DNA of 45,562 bases, from assembly GCA_017517865.1 (NCBI GenBank), contig JAFWYB010000050.1, positions 1 through 45,562 on the forward strand. Reading direction: 5' to 3'. The notes under the pieces were generated by a model that did no database searches, had not been told where the DNA came from, and saw only the letters and a program-made list of their open reading frames with translations. Of this stretch, positions 1 through 8,822 are shown in pieces (positions within the stretch are counted from its first letter, which is position 1; every line of letters begins with the position of its first letter). Position numbers and translations under genes: made by a program. The stretch is from Clostridia bacterium (lineage in GTDB: Bacteria; Bacillota; Clostridia; Oscillospirales; Acutalibacteraceae).

Positions 1-115
1 ACCCAAAAGTGCGAATTTTTGCAGGATTTTTGGATATTGAGGGTGCCGACAGGCTGACGCCTTTCAAAACCGAAATGCCGAAAAGCCGCGAAAATACACG
101 CTTTTGGGCGGGTTC
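1..115. repeat. palindromic intergenic element at the window edge
   Basis: The left edge reads ACCCAAAAG..GCG and the sequence near 95-113 reads CGCTTTTGGGCGGGT, so the ends of this roughly 113-bp stretch are near-perfect inverted copies. One frame stays open from base 3 to 173, but it runs through the hairpin at 139-171 and resembles no family I know, so I do not call it a gene. The unit may extend left of the window. Confidence 0.35.
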
Positions 116-138
116 GGATTATACTCGTCACCCTAAGC

Positions 139-171
139 AAAGATCACAGAGCCAACTACTCTGTGATCTTT
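139..171. terminator. perfect 13-bp hairpin, likely terminator
   Basis: AAAGATCACAGAG and CTCTGTGATCTTT are perfect inverted copies around a 7-nt loop. No long T run follows on either strand beyond the TTT in the stem. It probably ends a plus-strand gene lying left of the window. Confidence 0.45.
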
Positions 172-213
172 AATATTTACTATGATTCCCTGAAATCGCA
201 AAGCGATTTCGCC

Positions 214-243
214 TGACTACTGGCTACTGGCTACTGACTACTG
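214..243. repeat. heptanucleotide tandem tract (GRCTACT)n
   Basis: About four degenerate 7-nt units (GACTACT, GGCTACT, GGCTACT, GACTACT) sit just beyond the spoVT terminator. Similar period-7 tracts recur at 14549, 24709, 34774 and 37339. Confidence 0.6.
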
Positions 244-244
244 T

Positions 245-267
245 AAAAGGCTGTTTCGCAGCCTTTT
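245..267 (-). terminator. spoVT terminator
   Basis: AAAAGGCTG / CAGCCTTTT stem with a 5-nt loop. Read on the minus strand it overlaps the spoVT stop codon and ends in TTTT. Confidence 0.7.
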
Positions 268-805
268 ACTCTTCCATCTGCTTACCCAAGAAGCCTGCGG
301 CAACCTGAGTGAGCTTGATATCCGTCTGTGACGGCGCAGCTGCCGTTTCGCCGCAAAGCAGCATTACCGCACCCATAACATCACCGCCGCCGATTACGGG
401 GCACATAACCGAAACCGCGGAGGGAACCTCATCACTGACAGAAAGTTCACCCTTGTCGGAGCCGTAAACGAAGCTTGACCTTTTTTCCATAAGGCTTTCA
501 ACCATAGGAGAAATACGCTTACCCATCATTTCCTTTTTAGGCATACCGGAAACGGCAATAACCTGATCTCTGTCACAGATTACCACTGCAAGACCGCTTG
601 TGCGGTTCAGCACATCAACATACTGTTTTGTGTAGGGTCCCAGCTCGCCCATAGGCGAATACTTTTTGAAAATAACCTCGCCCTCATTGTCGGTGTAAAT
701 TTCCAGCGGGTCGCCTTCTCTTATTCGCATTGTTCTTCTGATTTCTTTTGGGATGACGACTCTGCCGAGGTCGTCTATTCTACGAACTATTCCTGTTGCT
801 TTCAT
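266..805 (-). CDS. spoVT: Stage V sporulation protein T, AbrB-type regulator
   Basis: A 179-residue protein, the usual SpoVT length. Residues 1-50 form the AbrB/SpoVT DNA-binding domain (MKATGIVRRIDDLGRVVIPK, then EIRRTMRIREGDPLEIY). Residues about 55-178 form a GAF-like sensor domain (KRSSFVYGS, CPVIGGGDVMGAV). SpoVT acts in the forespore late in sporulation, tuning sigma-G genes. I chose the ATG at 805-803 because the domain begins there and GGGAGAG lies just upstream; a longer in-frame start adds unrelated residues. The gene is monocistronic and ends in its own hairpin. A truncated copy of its 5' end, promoter included, lies at 10692-10965. Confidence 0.95.
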   Translation of the reverse strand: MKATGIVRRIDDLGRVVIPKEIRRTMRIREGDPLEIYTDNEGEVIFKKYSPMGELGPYTKQYVDVLNRTSGLAVVICDRDQVIAVSGMPKKEMMGKRISPMVESLMEKRSSFVYGSDKGELSVSDEVPSAVSVMCPVIGGGDVMGAVMLLCGETAAAPSQTDIKLTQVAAGFLGKQMEE

Positions 806-843
806 ATATATCTTTCTCTCCCTTGAATTACAAACTGTGTTGT

Positions 844-872
844 TATTATCTGTATTTGTGGGAGAAATATAC
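844..872 (-). promoter_or_regulatory. sigma-G-like promoter of spoVT
   Basis: On the minus strand GTATA, 17 nt, GATAATA, close to the forespore sigma-G pattern (GHATR - about 18 - CATNNTA). The same arrangement (CTATA-17-GATACTA) survives in front of the truncated copy, which supports it as a real element. Confidence 0.5.
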
Positions 873-879
873 CGCAAGA

Positions 880-908
880 TTTACTTTTGAAATGAAATAT
901 GCTATACT
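880..908 (+). promoter_or_regulatory. promoter for the OB-fold membrane protein
   Basis: TTTACT, 17 nt, TATACT, ending about 20 nt before the GTG start at 929. Confidence 0.6.
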
Positions 909-928
909 AAATCAAAGGCGGTGATTTT

Positions 929-1888
929 GTGAAAAATAAAAAACAAGTAATAACAATTATTCTATCCGTTTTTATCACGTTAGCAGTTATTTTTGCTGTA
1001 TTGTTTGGTATAAAGATATATCAAGACAAATCTGTTGAGTCAGGTTATAGTGAAACGCAAAACTCTGCTAATCAATATGCAAAGGATGTAACTATGATTC
1101 AATTGATTGCTACTCCCGAAAAATATGACGGTCAACTTGTCAGAGTAATTGGTGTCGGCAATCTTGAATTTGAAGGCAATTGTATTTCACTCAGCAAAGA
1201 AGATTTAAAATACGGTGTTGGCAATTCCATTTGGATTGAGCTTGGTGAAAAAGCAATTTCTTACGAAGAAGCACAACGATATAATGGCGAGTATGTAATT
1301 ATAGAGGGTGTTTTTGATAAAGACGATTGCGGTCATATGGATATGTTTTGTGGCTCAATCAAAAATATTAGTCGGTATGAATTGTGGGACTCTTATTTAA
1401 TTACCCATTCAACGATTACACAGCAAGCAAATAAAACATACTCATACGAAATCACCGATTATAAAGGACGAATTTTAGATTACGAAGATAATTTAACAAG
1501 AGAACCAAAGAGGCAAAAAGTGAGTACAGATATTGTTGGCATATCTGTTCAAACAGGAACAGGGCTCTCCACTAACTATGCTACCTATTTTGATTTAGAA
1601 AACAGCAAAATTTCAGAGACATTTCATTATGTTTTAGCAGCTAAAGATGATTATGTTGTACGTGCTGATTATAGAGACGGTGAACATTATATAGTTGTCC
1701 AAGATATATTCGATAAAGAGCAATATTATCAAGAATATAAATTAGAAAACGTTTCGCCGGTTGCGGTCGATTTTGTTGTTGACGGTTACTTCAATACTAA
1801 AGGTAACGTCAATATTACATATTTATCCGGCGATGACTACACAGAAACGAACTACACAATTGTAATATTACCCAAAGGCAAAGCGTGA
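929..1888 (+). CDS. Membrane-anchored OB-fold protein, function unknown
   Basis: 319 residues with a GTG start preceded by AAAGGCGG. Residues 7-30 are one hydrophobic segment, probably an uncleaved anchor. Residues about 53-150 resemble the OB-fold anchor domains found in many bacteria (YDGQLVRVIGVG, SIWIEL, YNGEYVIIEGVFD, GHMDMFCGSIKNI). The remaining half is rich in beta strands with no family I can name. It is transcribed away from spoVT from its own promoter. The extracytoplasmic location follows from the anchor; the role is unknown. Confidence 0.75.
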   Translation: MKNKKQVITIILSVFITLAVIFAVLFGIKIYQDKSVESGYSETQNSANQYAKDVTMIQLIATPEKYDGQLVRVIGVGNLEFEGNCISLSKEDLKYGVGNSIWIELGEKAISYEEAQRYNGEYVIIEGVFDKDDCGHMDMFCGSIKNISRYELWDSYLITHSTITQQANKTYSYEITDYKGRILDYEDNLTREPKRQKVSTDIVGISVQTGTGLSTNYATYFDLENSKISETFHYVLAAKDDYVVRADYRDGEHYIVVQDIFDKEQYYQEYKLENVSPVAVDFVVDGYFNTKGNVNITYLSGDDYTETNYTIVILPKGKA

Positions 1889-1975
1889 TGAATGTACCAA
1901 CGGTGATATTACCGCCGAAGAATTTGCAGAATGGATGGAAGATTACTTCCCCAACCGAAAGAAAAAGATTGATAA
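1885..1975 (+). other. possible C-terminal coding remnant
   Basis: Just after the preceding stop, another frame reads RDECTNGDITAEEF followed by AEWMEDYFPNRKKK without a start codon of its own. It has an acidic-helix-then-basic-tail composition typical of a real C-terminus. It may be the end of a displaced gene. I cannot name the family. Confidence 0.2.
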
Positions 1976-1980
1976 TAAGC

Positions 1981-2015
1981 AAACACCGCCGAGGAATTTC
2001 TCCCCGGCGGTGTTT
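1981..2015. terminator. bidirectional terminator hairpin
   Basis: AAACACCGCCG and CGGCGGTGTTT form an 11-bp stem with short T runs on both strands. It lies between convergent genes ending at 1888 and 2050. Confidence 0.75.
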
Positions 2016-2049
2016 AGCTATGCTTTGCTGATTGTTAAACCTATATAAG

Positions 2050-2511
2050 TTATATGTTAGTCTGTTCTTTCACATAAAAATGAGATGCTTTTTTGAAGAT
2101 ATACACAGCAGCAACACAAGACGCTGCACATTCAGCTATTGCAGTGATACGATGAACAATGTAGTAAAACTCAGGTCTGTTAATTGCCATTATAATCATT
2201 GAGCCTATGCAATAAACCGCAGTGTTTATTGCTCCACCGAAAAGCACACCTATAAAAGATGCAGCCAGAAAAAATTTCCTTTCTTTTTTATCCTTTGAAA
2301 CGGCAAAAGCAAATATTAACATTATTAATGCAGAAATAAGCCAACATCCTATTTCAATAACATACGAAAAAATATTTGACCACAATTCAGATAATGGACC
2401 TGTTATAGCAAAAGAGTGAGATGTGACTGAAAGTAAAACACTGTAAAGCGTATAAGTACAAAATCTTGCAAGAGCACCGCAGATACCCGCTAAAATAAGT
2501 TTCTTCTTCAT
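2050..2511 (-). CDS. Small polytopic membrane protein, unknown function
   Basis: 153 residues with four hydrophobic segments (about 7-28, 50-73, 81-112, 120-143) and a basic loop KDKKERK. AAGGAGGG lies 8 nt before the ATG. I recognise no family. It lies 76 bp downstream of the LRR gene on the same strand, so it may be the last gene of that transcript. Confidence 0.65.
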   Translation of the reverse strand: MKKKLILAGICGALARFCTYTLYSVLLSVTSHSFAITGPLSELWSNIFSYVIEIGCWLISALIMLIFAFAVSKDKKERKFFLAASFIGVLFGGAINTAVYCIGSMIIMAINRPEFYYIVHRITAIAECAASCVAAVYIFKKASHFYVKEQTNI

Positions 2512-2587
2512 TATATTTTTCCCTCCTTAATTGCGCTGACTGCACAGTACGCAAATATTTTTTTGATATACAAAACATTTATACCGT

Positions 2588-4099
2588 TCAATCACGAGGT
2601 AATAACCCATCAAGCTGATTAATCTGTATGTTTTCCCACAGCTCTTTGTTATCTGTTTTTATTCCGGAATAATCCAGCTTCGGACAGTTGTAAACCCAAT
2701 CAAATTGCTCAACACTGTCAGGAAGAATAATCTCCTCAAGATACAAGCAATCCGAGAAGGTATAACCGTAACCGTCCAGCTTAATAACACCGTCAGGAAC
2801 GGTAAAGCTCTTATCTGTTTTTCCGCTTGCATAACAGATAAACTGCTTTTTGTCTTTGGAGTAAAGATTACCGTCAATTGCACAGAATGCACTGTTACCG
2901 TCTTCTACAACAAACTCTCTTATACTGCCGCCGGTTTGAAAAGACTCATATCCTATAACAGCCAGATTTCTGTTTAATGTTATCTTTTCAAGATTATTAC
3001 TTAAAAGGAATGCATAGCTTTCAATTTCAGTAACTGTTTCAGGTATGGTAAATTCGGTATTCTTATTTGAAGGAGCGTATCTGATAAGCGTGGTTTTATC
3101 CTTATTGTAAAGATTACCCATTTCGTCGGTGGAGAAATATTTGTTGTCAGCGTGCACCCTGAAACCGTCAAAAACGGTATTAGGTACATCTATGTACTTA
3201 CAGCTTGCGGGAACATTAATGTAACCGAGAGCATCGAATTCAACAAAATCAAAGGCGCTTATTTCCACAGTACCTTCTTTTACATCAAGCTCAATTTTTT
3301 CTGTTGTTTTGCCTGAATAGCCAATCATACTTTTCCCCGCATAAATAAGTCCTTCGGGTTGATTTTTTAACCATGCAGTATCCTCAAAATCCCCTACAGA
3401 CAAATTTATATACTTATCGGGGAAGTTTATTTCTTTAAGATTTTTGCAACCGGAAAAAACTCCTCCACATAACATTTCAAGACTTTCGGGAAGGGTGATG
3501 CTTTCAAGTTTTTCACAGCCGTCAAAGGCGCAGTAGCCGATTTCAACAAGTCCTTCAGGTAGGATAATCTGCTTCATTTCACAACTGTACAAAGAATCGT
3601 AACGAAAGGCATTTTCACGGATATACTTAGTACCTTCTTTTATTTCAACCACACCGTTTTCAGGTGCTTCGCCCTTATATTTATAAGCAACCTTGCCGAT
3701 ATACACAACTCCGTCAGGGTGATTATTATACCATTTCGAATCACGAAGTTCAGCATTATTTATTATTTTAACTGTGTCGGGCACTATGATATTTTCCAGT
3801 CTTTTTGCCTGGCTTTCATTTATCATATCGTAACCAAGCTCTACCACAGGCTTACCGTCAATGGTTTCAGGAATTTCAATAGTATCAGTCACTCTTCTGA
3901 TACCTTCAATACACACCTCACCATCCTCTGACACCGCATAATACAGATTGTCACCGTCAAAAAGACAGCTGCCTTCCTCACCAAATTCATATGCGTTAGG
4001 TGTATGCAGGTCAAGATAACCGTTCTGCCAAAGGGCAGATAGACCGACGGCAATAATACCGACCGGCAAAAGAAAAATTATAAGTATTTTCTTCTTCAT
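2588..4099 (-). CDS. Membrane-anchored BspA-type leucine-rich-repeat protein
   Basis: 503 residues. Residues 4-24 are a hydrophobic signal or anchor. From about 75 to 480 it carries BspA/LRR_5 repeats, recognisable by runs such as LESITLPESLEMLCGGVFSG and LEKITLNRNLAVIGYESF. Such repeats form extracellular solenoids that bind proteins or glycans. Between repeat blocks lie insertions of the form YSKDKKQFICY and YNKDKTTLIRY, a typical spacer of this family. It lacks the Cys/His tail of the neighbouring LRR proteins. It starts 15 bp after the membrane protein upstream and is very probably cotranscribed. Confidence 0.85.
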   Translation of the reverse strand: MKKKILIIFLLPVGIIAVGLSALWQNGYLDLHTPNAYEFGEEGSCLFDGDNLYYAVSEDGEVCIEGIRRVTDTIEIPETIDGKPVVELGYDMINESQAKRLENIIVPDTVKIINNAELRDSKWYNNHPDGVVYIGKVAYKYKGEAPENGVVEIKEGTKYIRENAFRYDSLYSCEMKQIILPEGLVEIGYCAFDGCEKLESITLPESLEMLCGGVFSGCKNLKEINFPDKYINLSVGDFEDTAWLKNQPEGLIYAGKSMIGYSGKTTEKIELDVKEGTVEISAFDFVEFDALGYINVPASCKYIDVPNTVFDGFRVHADNKYFSTDEMGNLYNKDKTTLIRYAPSNKNTEFTIPETVTEIESYAFLLSNNLEKITLNRNLAVIGYESFQTGGSIREFVVEDGNSAFCAIDGNLYSKDKKQFICYASGKTDKSFTVPDGVIKLDGYGYTFSDCLYLEEIILPDSVEQFDWVYNCPKLDYSGIKTDNKELWENIQINQLDGLLPRD

Positions 4100-4114
4100 T
4101 TTAATTCTCCTGTT

Positions 4115-5134
4115 TTACTGCTCAACGGGAGCATATTCAGCTTTGTTTGTATAGAACATACTTAAAGCCTTATAGCTGATGATAAATCCTATAACAGCAG
4201 AGATAACGGTTCCTGCTATTGCAATAACGGACATGGCAGTTGAATTGTTTGCCATCATTGCAAGCGTCTGGTCATCTTTGGCAGCCTCGGCAATTTTTAA
4301 CTGGTTGGAATATCTTAAAAAACTGACTATAATTGATGAAATACCGCTGATGATACCGGTTACGGGAACTGAAAGTGCACTTGCAGGAATATAAAAGCTG
4401 ATTGCACCGTAGTGGGATTTTGCCATTCTGTAGCCTGCAATATACACAACTGCAAAGACGATAACATTAGCAAGCCATTTTGCAAGATAACCCGAGAAAA
4501 TTAATGCATCTGAAACAAATGTGCCGAGCTCGGGATTGATAAATGTCCTCAGATAAGAAGGAAGTGAGCCGACTACACCGCTGACAACAGCCGAGATAAT
4601 AAAGGTAATAATAAATGTGATTCTTGCCTTAGAAAGAGCTACATTCAAGGGATGTGCAGGGATTCTGTCATTTAACCCCTCAAAGGCTGTGAATGCCATA
4701 GATGCGGCAAGGATTGCAGGCACAAGGCAGAGAAAGCCGCTTACGATTATTATTGTCGAACCGGTTGACGCGGGAATAAAGAAGGCCATAAGATACTGAA
4801 ACACATTACTTATAAGTGAAGAAAAGAGTGTTCCCACAGCTGCACCGAAGTAGTAGCAGCCGAGAAATCGGATTGTTCCTGTTTTGCTTCCCGTAAGCTT
4901 TTTGCCGGCAATAATAATAGAGGCAATTGTAATGATGTTGACAATAAAGCTTCCGACGCTCGTAAATGCAGAGCTGTAATAAGAGGCAAGAGCATAGTCG
5001 GTCATATTTTCATAGAAGCCGTCAAAGCGGGAAATTGCAATAACATCGCTGATAGCTGAAAGAATTTTGTTTAGCAGAAATATCGCAGCAAAGCATATTG
5101 CTACGGTCTTTTTTGTGAGTGTTCTGTTTTCCAT
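4115..5134 (-). CDS. Polytopic membrane protein, unknown function
   Basis: 339 residues with about eight hydrophobic segments, rich in Gly, Ala, Ser and Ile, and no soluble domain. The C-terminus YTNKAEYAPVEQ is polar. RBS AGGAGA. It is first in a transcript with the anchored LRR protein 15 bp downstream and has a clear promoter at 5185-5213. The pairing suggests a membrane partner for the LRR protein, but that is inference; I do not recognise the family. Confidence 0.75.
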   Translation of the reverse strand: MENRTLTKKTVAICFAAIFLLNKILSAISDVIAISRFDGFYENMTDYALASYYSSAFTSVGSFIVNIITIASIIIAGKKLTGSKTGTIRFLGCYYFGAAVGTLFSSLISNVFQYLMAFFIPASTGSTIIIVSGFLCLVPAILAASMAFTAFEGLNDRIPAHPLNVALSKARITFIITFIISAVVSGVVGSLPSYLRTFINPELGTFVSDALIFSGYLAKWLANVIVFAVVYIAGYRMAKSHYGAISFYIPASALSVPVTGIISGISSIIVSFLRYSNQLKIAEAAKDDQTLAMMANNSTAMSVIAIAGTVISAVIGFIISYKALSMFYTNKAEYAPVEQ

Positions 5135-5184
5135 TTTTATTTCTCCTTTTTATCGGAAACTTGCGTTCCCTTTATTGTGATTTA

Positions 5185-5213
5185 ATTCTACAATAAAAAT
5201 ATAGATTTTGCAA
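5185..5213 (-). promoter_or_regulatory. promoter of the membrane protein-LRR transcript
   Basis: On the minus strand TTGCAA, 17 nt, TAGAAT, about 50 nt before the ATG at 5134. Confidence 0.75.
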
Positions 5214-5250
5214 CAATATATATTTTTTTAAAATTATATAATTGTTAAAA

Positions 5251-5284
5251 AATCAGGCAGCCGCTTTATTGCAGCCGCCTGATT
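5251..5284 (-). terminator. terminator of the secreted LRR/peptidase operon
   Basis: AATCAGGCGGCTGC / GCGGCTGCCTGATT stem (two G-U pairs) followed on the minus strand by TTTTTT. Confidence 0.85.
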
Positions 5285-5343
5285 AAAGATGCTATTTTAA
5301 TTTTTTATCCTGATTGCAGATAAGAAATGTGTAAATTCAATTA

Positions 5344-7185
5344 TTAATAGTGGTACATACCGCAGGAGCATTCCTTGTTTATTTTGAACAGCTTCCAGAA
5401 GAAGAGACAGAATTTGTGTAAGAAGCCGCCCTTGTGGCATAAGTGATTACAGTTTTTGGTTGCATCTTCATTACATCTGTCACATATTCCGTCGTGGTTA
5501 TCGTCCTTGTGACCTAATGCAGGTGAGATAACTGTCTTTTCTTCATATTCGCAGTAAGTACAGCTTTTAACTTTGACCTTTTCTGTTGTGCAGGTTGCTT
5601 CAACAGTTTCATAGCTGAAATAATGTGGCTTCATCGGTATATCCCTGTAGACGTCATAATTTCCGCAGGTACATGTATAACGTTCCTGACCCTTTGCTGT
5701 GCAGGTAGACTCCTTAACTGTTGTCCATCTGCCGTAAACGTGGTTATCGGGGTCAATATCCATTGTCTGTACAAGTCTGTATGCACAGTTTTTACATTTA
5801 TTATACTTTTCGCCTTCTTTTGAACATGTCGGTGTTAATGACACAACAGTCTTGCTGTCAATCACATGCTCTTCGCCCGTTGCGGTGCATACACGATAAT
5901 TGATTGTGACGTTTTCATTGAATTCGAGCCCAAGAGCTTCAAAAGCTTCAGGTGAACCGGCAAAATTAACTGTTTTTGAGGCGTAAAGCTCTCTGGGTTT
6001 TTTAACCTCTGTAAGAGTTGAAGGCAAGTATATCTCATCAACGGTCCCAAGGTAGAAAGCATTGTACTCTATCTTTGTTACACCTTCGTAGATTTTAAGG
6101 GTTTCAAGGTGGCATAGTGAAAAAAGGTAAGAACCAATGGTTTTAATATTTTTTGGAAGATTTACGTTTTTAAGGCTGGAGCAACCGCTGAAAACGCTGC
6201 CGTCCAGTTCTGTAACGCTGTCCGGTATAACTACACTTTCCAATGCTGTACAATCTTCGAATACTGAATGCTCTATCTTTTTGACAGATGAAGGAAGTGT
6301 AACAGATCTGATTGCTGAGCATTTTGAAAAAGCATTGTCTTTAATTGTTTTTAAATTTCCGGGTAATGAAAGATCTTCAATAGCTGAACAGCCGGAAAAA
6401 GCATGATCACCGATTTCTGTGAGTGCAGATGAAAAAGTAATGTTTTTAAGAGAAGTACAGTTATAAAACGCATATGAACCTATTGTTTTAACATTTGCCA
6501 TGGTAAGTGTTTTCAATGATGTGCAGCCTTTGAATGTATTGGCTTCAATCACAGTAACACCTGCAGGAATAGCTGCGTTTTCAATTAAAGCACAATCCTG
6601 GAATGCACCCATACCGAGTGTTGTGAGTGATGCGGGGATTGTGATATTCTTAAGAGAAGTACAGCCGCTGAATGCACCTGATTCAATTGTTGTAACTGTT
6701 GAAGGCAAAACAACTGTTTCAAGAGCTGTACAGCCCTTGAAAGTATTAGCCTTGATTACCTTTACACCTGAGGGAATGGTGATACTCTTAAGGCTGGAGC
6801 AGCCCTCAAATGCTGATTCGCCAAGGTATGTAAGCTTGGTTGAAAGAGTAGCTGTTGCAAGGCTTGTGCAACCCTTGAATGCTCTGTCGCCGATGCTGAA
6901 AAGGTAAGAGTTGGACATGCTCAGAGACTTAATCTGTGTAAAATCAACAAACGAGTCATCTGCAATTGCAACCACTTTGGTTCCCACATATTTCTCAGGT
7001 ATTACATATTCGGTTTCACTTTTACCAAGGTCGGTTATTCCGTAAACCTCATATCCGTCAAAAATGGTACCGCCGTTATAGTATTGCCATTTGAAATCCA
7101 GAGTGTTTGTTGCCGCACTTGCTGCCATCGGAACAACCGATACAAGCATAAGTACTGCTAAAAATAAGCTTATAACTTTTTTCAT
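5344..7185 (-). CDS. Secreted BspA-type LRR protein with Cys repeats and a Cys/His tail
   Basis: 613 residues. Signal peptide 1-24 ending AASA. Residues about 60-425 hold some 14 LRR_5 repeats of the form AFSGCTSLKNITIPASLTTL. About 430-555 hold three Cys repeats (TCSKEGEKYNKCKNC, TCTAKGQERYTCTCG, TCTTEKVKVKSCTYC) that look like zinc-ribbon or disulfide modules. Then comes an EF-hand-like loop with a Cys knuckle (DDNHDGICDRC). The last 36 residues form a tail: Cys579, Cys583-His584-Lys585, the helix FFWKLF, then Cys606-x-Cys608-Gly and a final His-Tyr. The same tail ends two other secreted proteins here (8823-9980, 36269-36847). It is last in a three-gene operon, 61 bp after the peptidase-like gene. 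Role of the tail: metal binding or envelope attachment, inferred. Confidence 0.88.
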   Translation of the reverse strand: MKKVISLFLAVLMLVSVVPMAASAATNTLDFKWQYYNGGTIFDGYEVYGITDLGKSETEYVIPEKYVGTKVVAIADDSFVDFTQIKSLSMSNSYLFSIGDRAFKGCTSLATATLSTKLTYLGESAFEGCSSLKSITIPSGVKVIKANTFKGCTALETVVLPSTVTTIESGAFSGCTSLKNITIPASLTTLGMGAFQDCALIENAAIPAGVTVIEANTFKGCTSLKTLTMANVKTIGSYAFYNCTSLKNITFSSALTEIGDHAFSGCSAIEDLSLPGNLKTIKDNAFSKCSAIRSVTLPSSVKKIEHSVFEDCTALESVVIPDSVTELDGSVFSGCSSLKNVNLPKNIKTIGSYLFSLCHLETLKIYEGVTKIEYNAFYLGTVDEIYLPSTLTEVKKPRELYASKTVNFAGSPEAFEALGLEFNENVTINYRVCTATGEEHVIDSKTVVSLTPTCSKEGEKYNKCKNCAYRLVQTMDIDPDNHVYGRWTTVKESTCTAKGQERYTCTCGNYDVYRDIPMKPHYFSYETVEATCTTEKVKVKSCTYCEYEEKTVISPALGHKDDNHDGICDRCNEDATKNCNHLCHKGGFLHKFCLFFWKLFKINKECSCGMYHY

Positions 7186-7246
7186 TATATTTTTCTCCTT
7201 TTAAAATTTATTTATCTCAATACGGCAAGCCGTTTAAGATCAATTA

Positions 7247-8791
7247 TTATTTTACAAACAAAGCCTTGATGTAATAATCGAACCATTCTCTGATAAGCTC
7301 GAGAAGGTGTTTGAAAAATTCAATACGGAAAGAGAAAATGTTGGAGTTTTCTATATCCGGGTCAAAGCTTCTGAATTCCTCAAAGCTGTCTGTCCAGAAA
7401 ATCATAAGGTTGCTGTATTCACCGTAAATCTGGCTGTAGTCGGCAGGAACATAAAGGTAGTTACATTCACCGTCTCTTGCATAGCTGCCGTCATTTTCAT
7501 CATAGTAAAGAAGCACATAACCGCCGTCGGGATGCTCATATGCACCTGTGATTACAATGCCGTGATAAACAGTAAACATATTTGAAAGCTCTTCTTCAAT
7601 GGGGAAGAATTCGAAAAGAATAAGATTTCCGTCAAGAGCGCTCTTTACAAGCTTTTTAAGCTGTCTTGTGTATTCGGCACTGCCGGGCTTGAATGCCTTA
7701 TCCTTGGGAACGATTGTAGCAGCCGAATGAGCATTGTAATAATTGAGAAGACTGATAAGTTCGGGAGTAGGTTTAAGGTCACGGACACAAGTGGCACCGG
7801 GCTGAGTGGAAACTACATCAAGAATGCCCTTTTTCTGCAGACATACGGTGTTTGCAAAGCCGATGCATGCTCCGTTCCAATCCCAGGTGGAATATGTAGA
7901 AAGCACTGTTGCCAATATTCCTGCCGGAAGAGCAAGAGGGATTGTACCGCCTGCAAGGCAGGTGCTTGAAACGAGTCTTAACTGATGCTCTTTTGTCATA
8001 TAATATCTGTCACCGTCAAAGGTAAAATACCGACTGCTGTTTGTGAAACCGTAAACATCGGTGGGAAGAAGCTGAACAGGAGTTGAAATTGCATAGAAGT
8101 CATAGACTCCGCTTTCTTCCATATATGTATCATAAACTGAATCCGATGCATAATACCAGTCTTCACCGCTCGGTAATTTCCAACCGATGATTGCCTCATC
8201 ACCTGAAATAACGTGCATTAAATACTCATTTACTGTTAATGTTGAATCATATTCATATGCAATATCAGCTTTCACACTGCCATCGGGCATATGATAACGG
8301 AAAATGGTAGCACCCTCGGGTAATTCATCAGTAACATTTGTAACCTTGAAGCCGTAGGCTGTGAGACTGCCGTCGGTGATAAGAGTAATTTTAAAGGATG
8401 AATCGGGAACATAAACAGTCTGACCGGAGAGCTCATCACCCTGGTAAACACCAACAAGATTCAGCTTGCTGTCATAAATAGAAATGATGTCACCAATTTT
8501 GTTCTGTTCTCCCTCTTCAAGAACATCCTCGATTGTTATATCCTCATTACCCTCAAAGTAAATGTTATAATAATCGTCACCGTCTTCAACATATGTATTA
8601 TCGCTAAAGGTTACAAAAAGACCTTCTGCATCCTTGTTGCTGTGAGTATAGTCCCATTCACCGTAAAAATCGTTCTTATATCTGTGCTCACTTTCGGGAA
8701 GTGTCTGCTGTGCATTTGCGGGAAGCACAATACAGGAGCAAAGTAAAATAATCGCAAGAACTGATGATAATAATGCTTTATATTTTTTCAT
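7247..8791 (-). CDS. Secreted protein with a papain-like cysteine peptidase candidate domain
   Basis: 514 residues. Signal peptide 1-27 (ANA cut). About 40-155 resemble a bacterial beta-sandwich (a pre-peptidase-like domain). About 300-470 contain DWNGACIGFANTVCL, then VYHGIVITGAYEH and YVLLYYDENDG. That order, Cys309 in G-x-C-x-G, His410, and Asp431 or Asn433, matches the Cys-His-Asp/Asn layout of papain-like peptidases of the C39/C1 type. The assignment is by motif and needs a structure check. The C-terminus (IEFFKHLLELIREWFDYYIK) is an amphipathic helix like those of several other secreted proteins here. It sits between two LRR genes with Cys/His tails (gaps of 31 and 61 bp), so processing or attachment of those proteins is a plausible role. 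RBS AAAGGAGG. Confidence 0.7.
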   Translation of the reverse strand: MKKYKALLSSVLAIILLCSCIVLPANAQQTLPESEHRYKNDFYGEWDYTHSNKDAEGLFVTFSDNTYVEDGDDYYNIYFEGNEDITIEDVLEEGEQNKIGDIISIYDSKLNLVGVYQGDELSGQTVYVPDSSFKITLITDGSLTAYGFKVTNVTDELPEGATIFRYHMPDGSVKADIAYEYDSTLTVNEYLMHVISGDEAIIGWKLPSGEDWYYASDSVYDTYMEESGVYDFYAISTPVQLLPTDVYGFTNSSRYFTFDGDRYYMTKEHQLRLVSSTCLAGGTIPLALPAGILATVLSTYSTWDWNGACIGFANTVCLQKKGILDVVSTQPGATCVRDLKPTPELISLLNYYNAHSAATIVPKDKAFKPGSAEYTRQLKKLVKSALDGNLILFEFFPIEEELSNMFTVYHGIVITGAYEHPDGGYVLLYYDENDGSYARDGECNYLYVPADYSQIYGEYSNLMIFWTDSFEEFRSFDPDIENSNIFSFRIEFFKHLLELIREWFDYYIKALFVK

Positions 8792-8822
8792 TGTTGTATC
8801 CTCCTTTCCTTAATTACGGTTA

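Noticed and set aside
3-173. Open frame at the left edge as the end of a plus-strand gene
   Set aside because: It runs through the palindrome and the perfect terminator hairpin and resembles no protein; the frame is short and could be chance.
6500-6907. 135-codon plus-strand frame inside the LRR gene
   Set aside because: Antisense shadow of the repeating LRR codons; no start signals.
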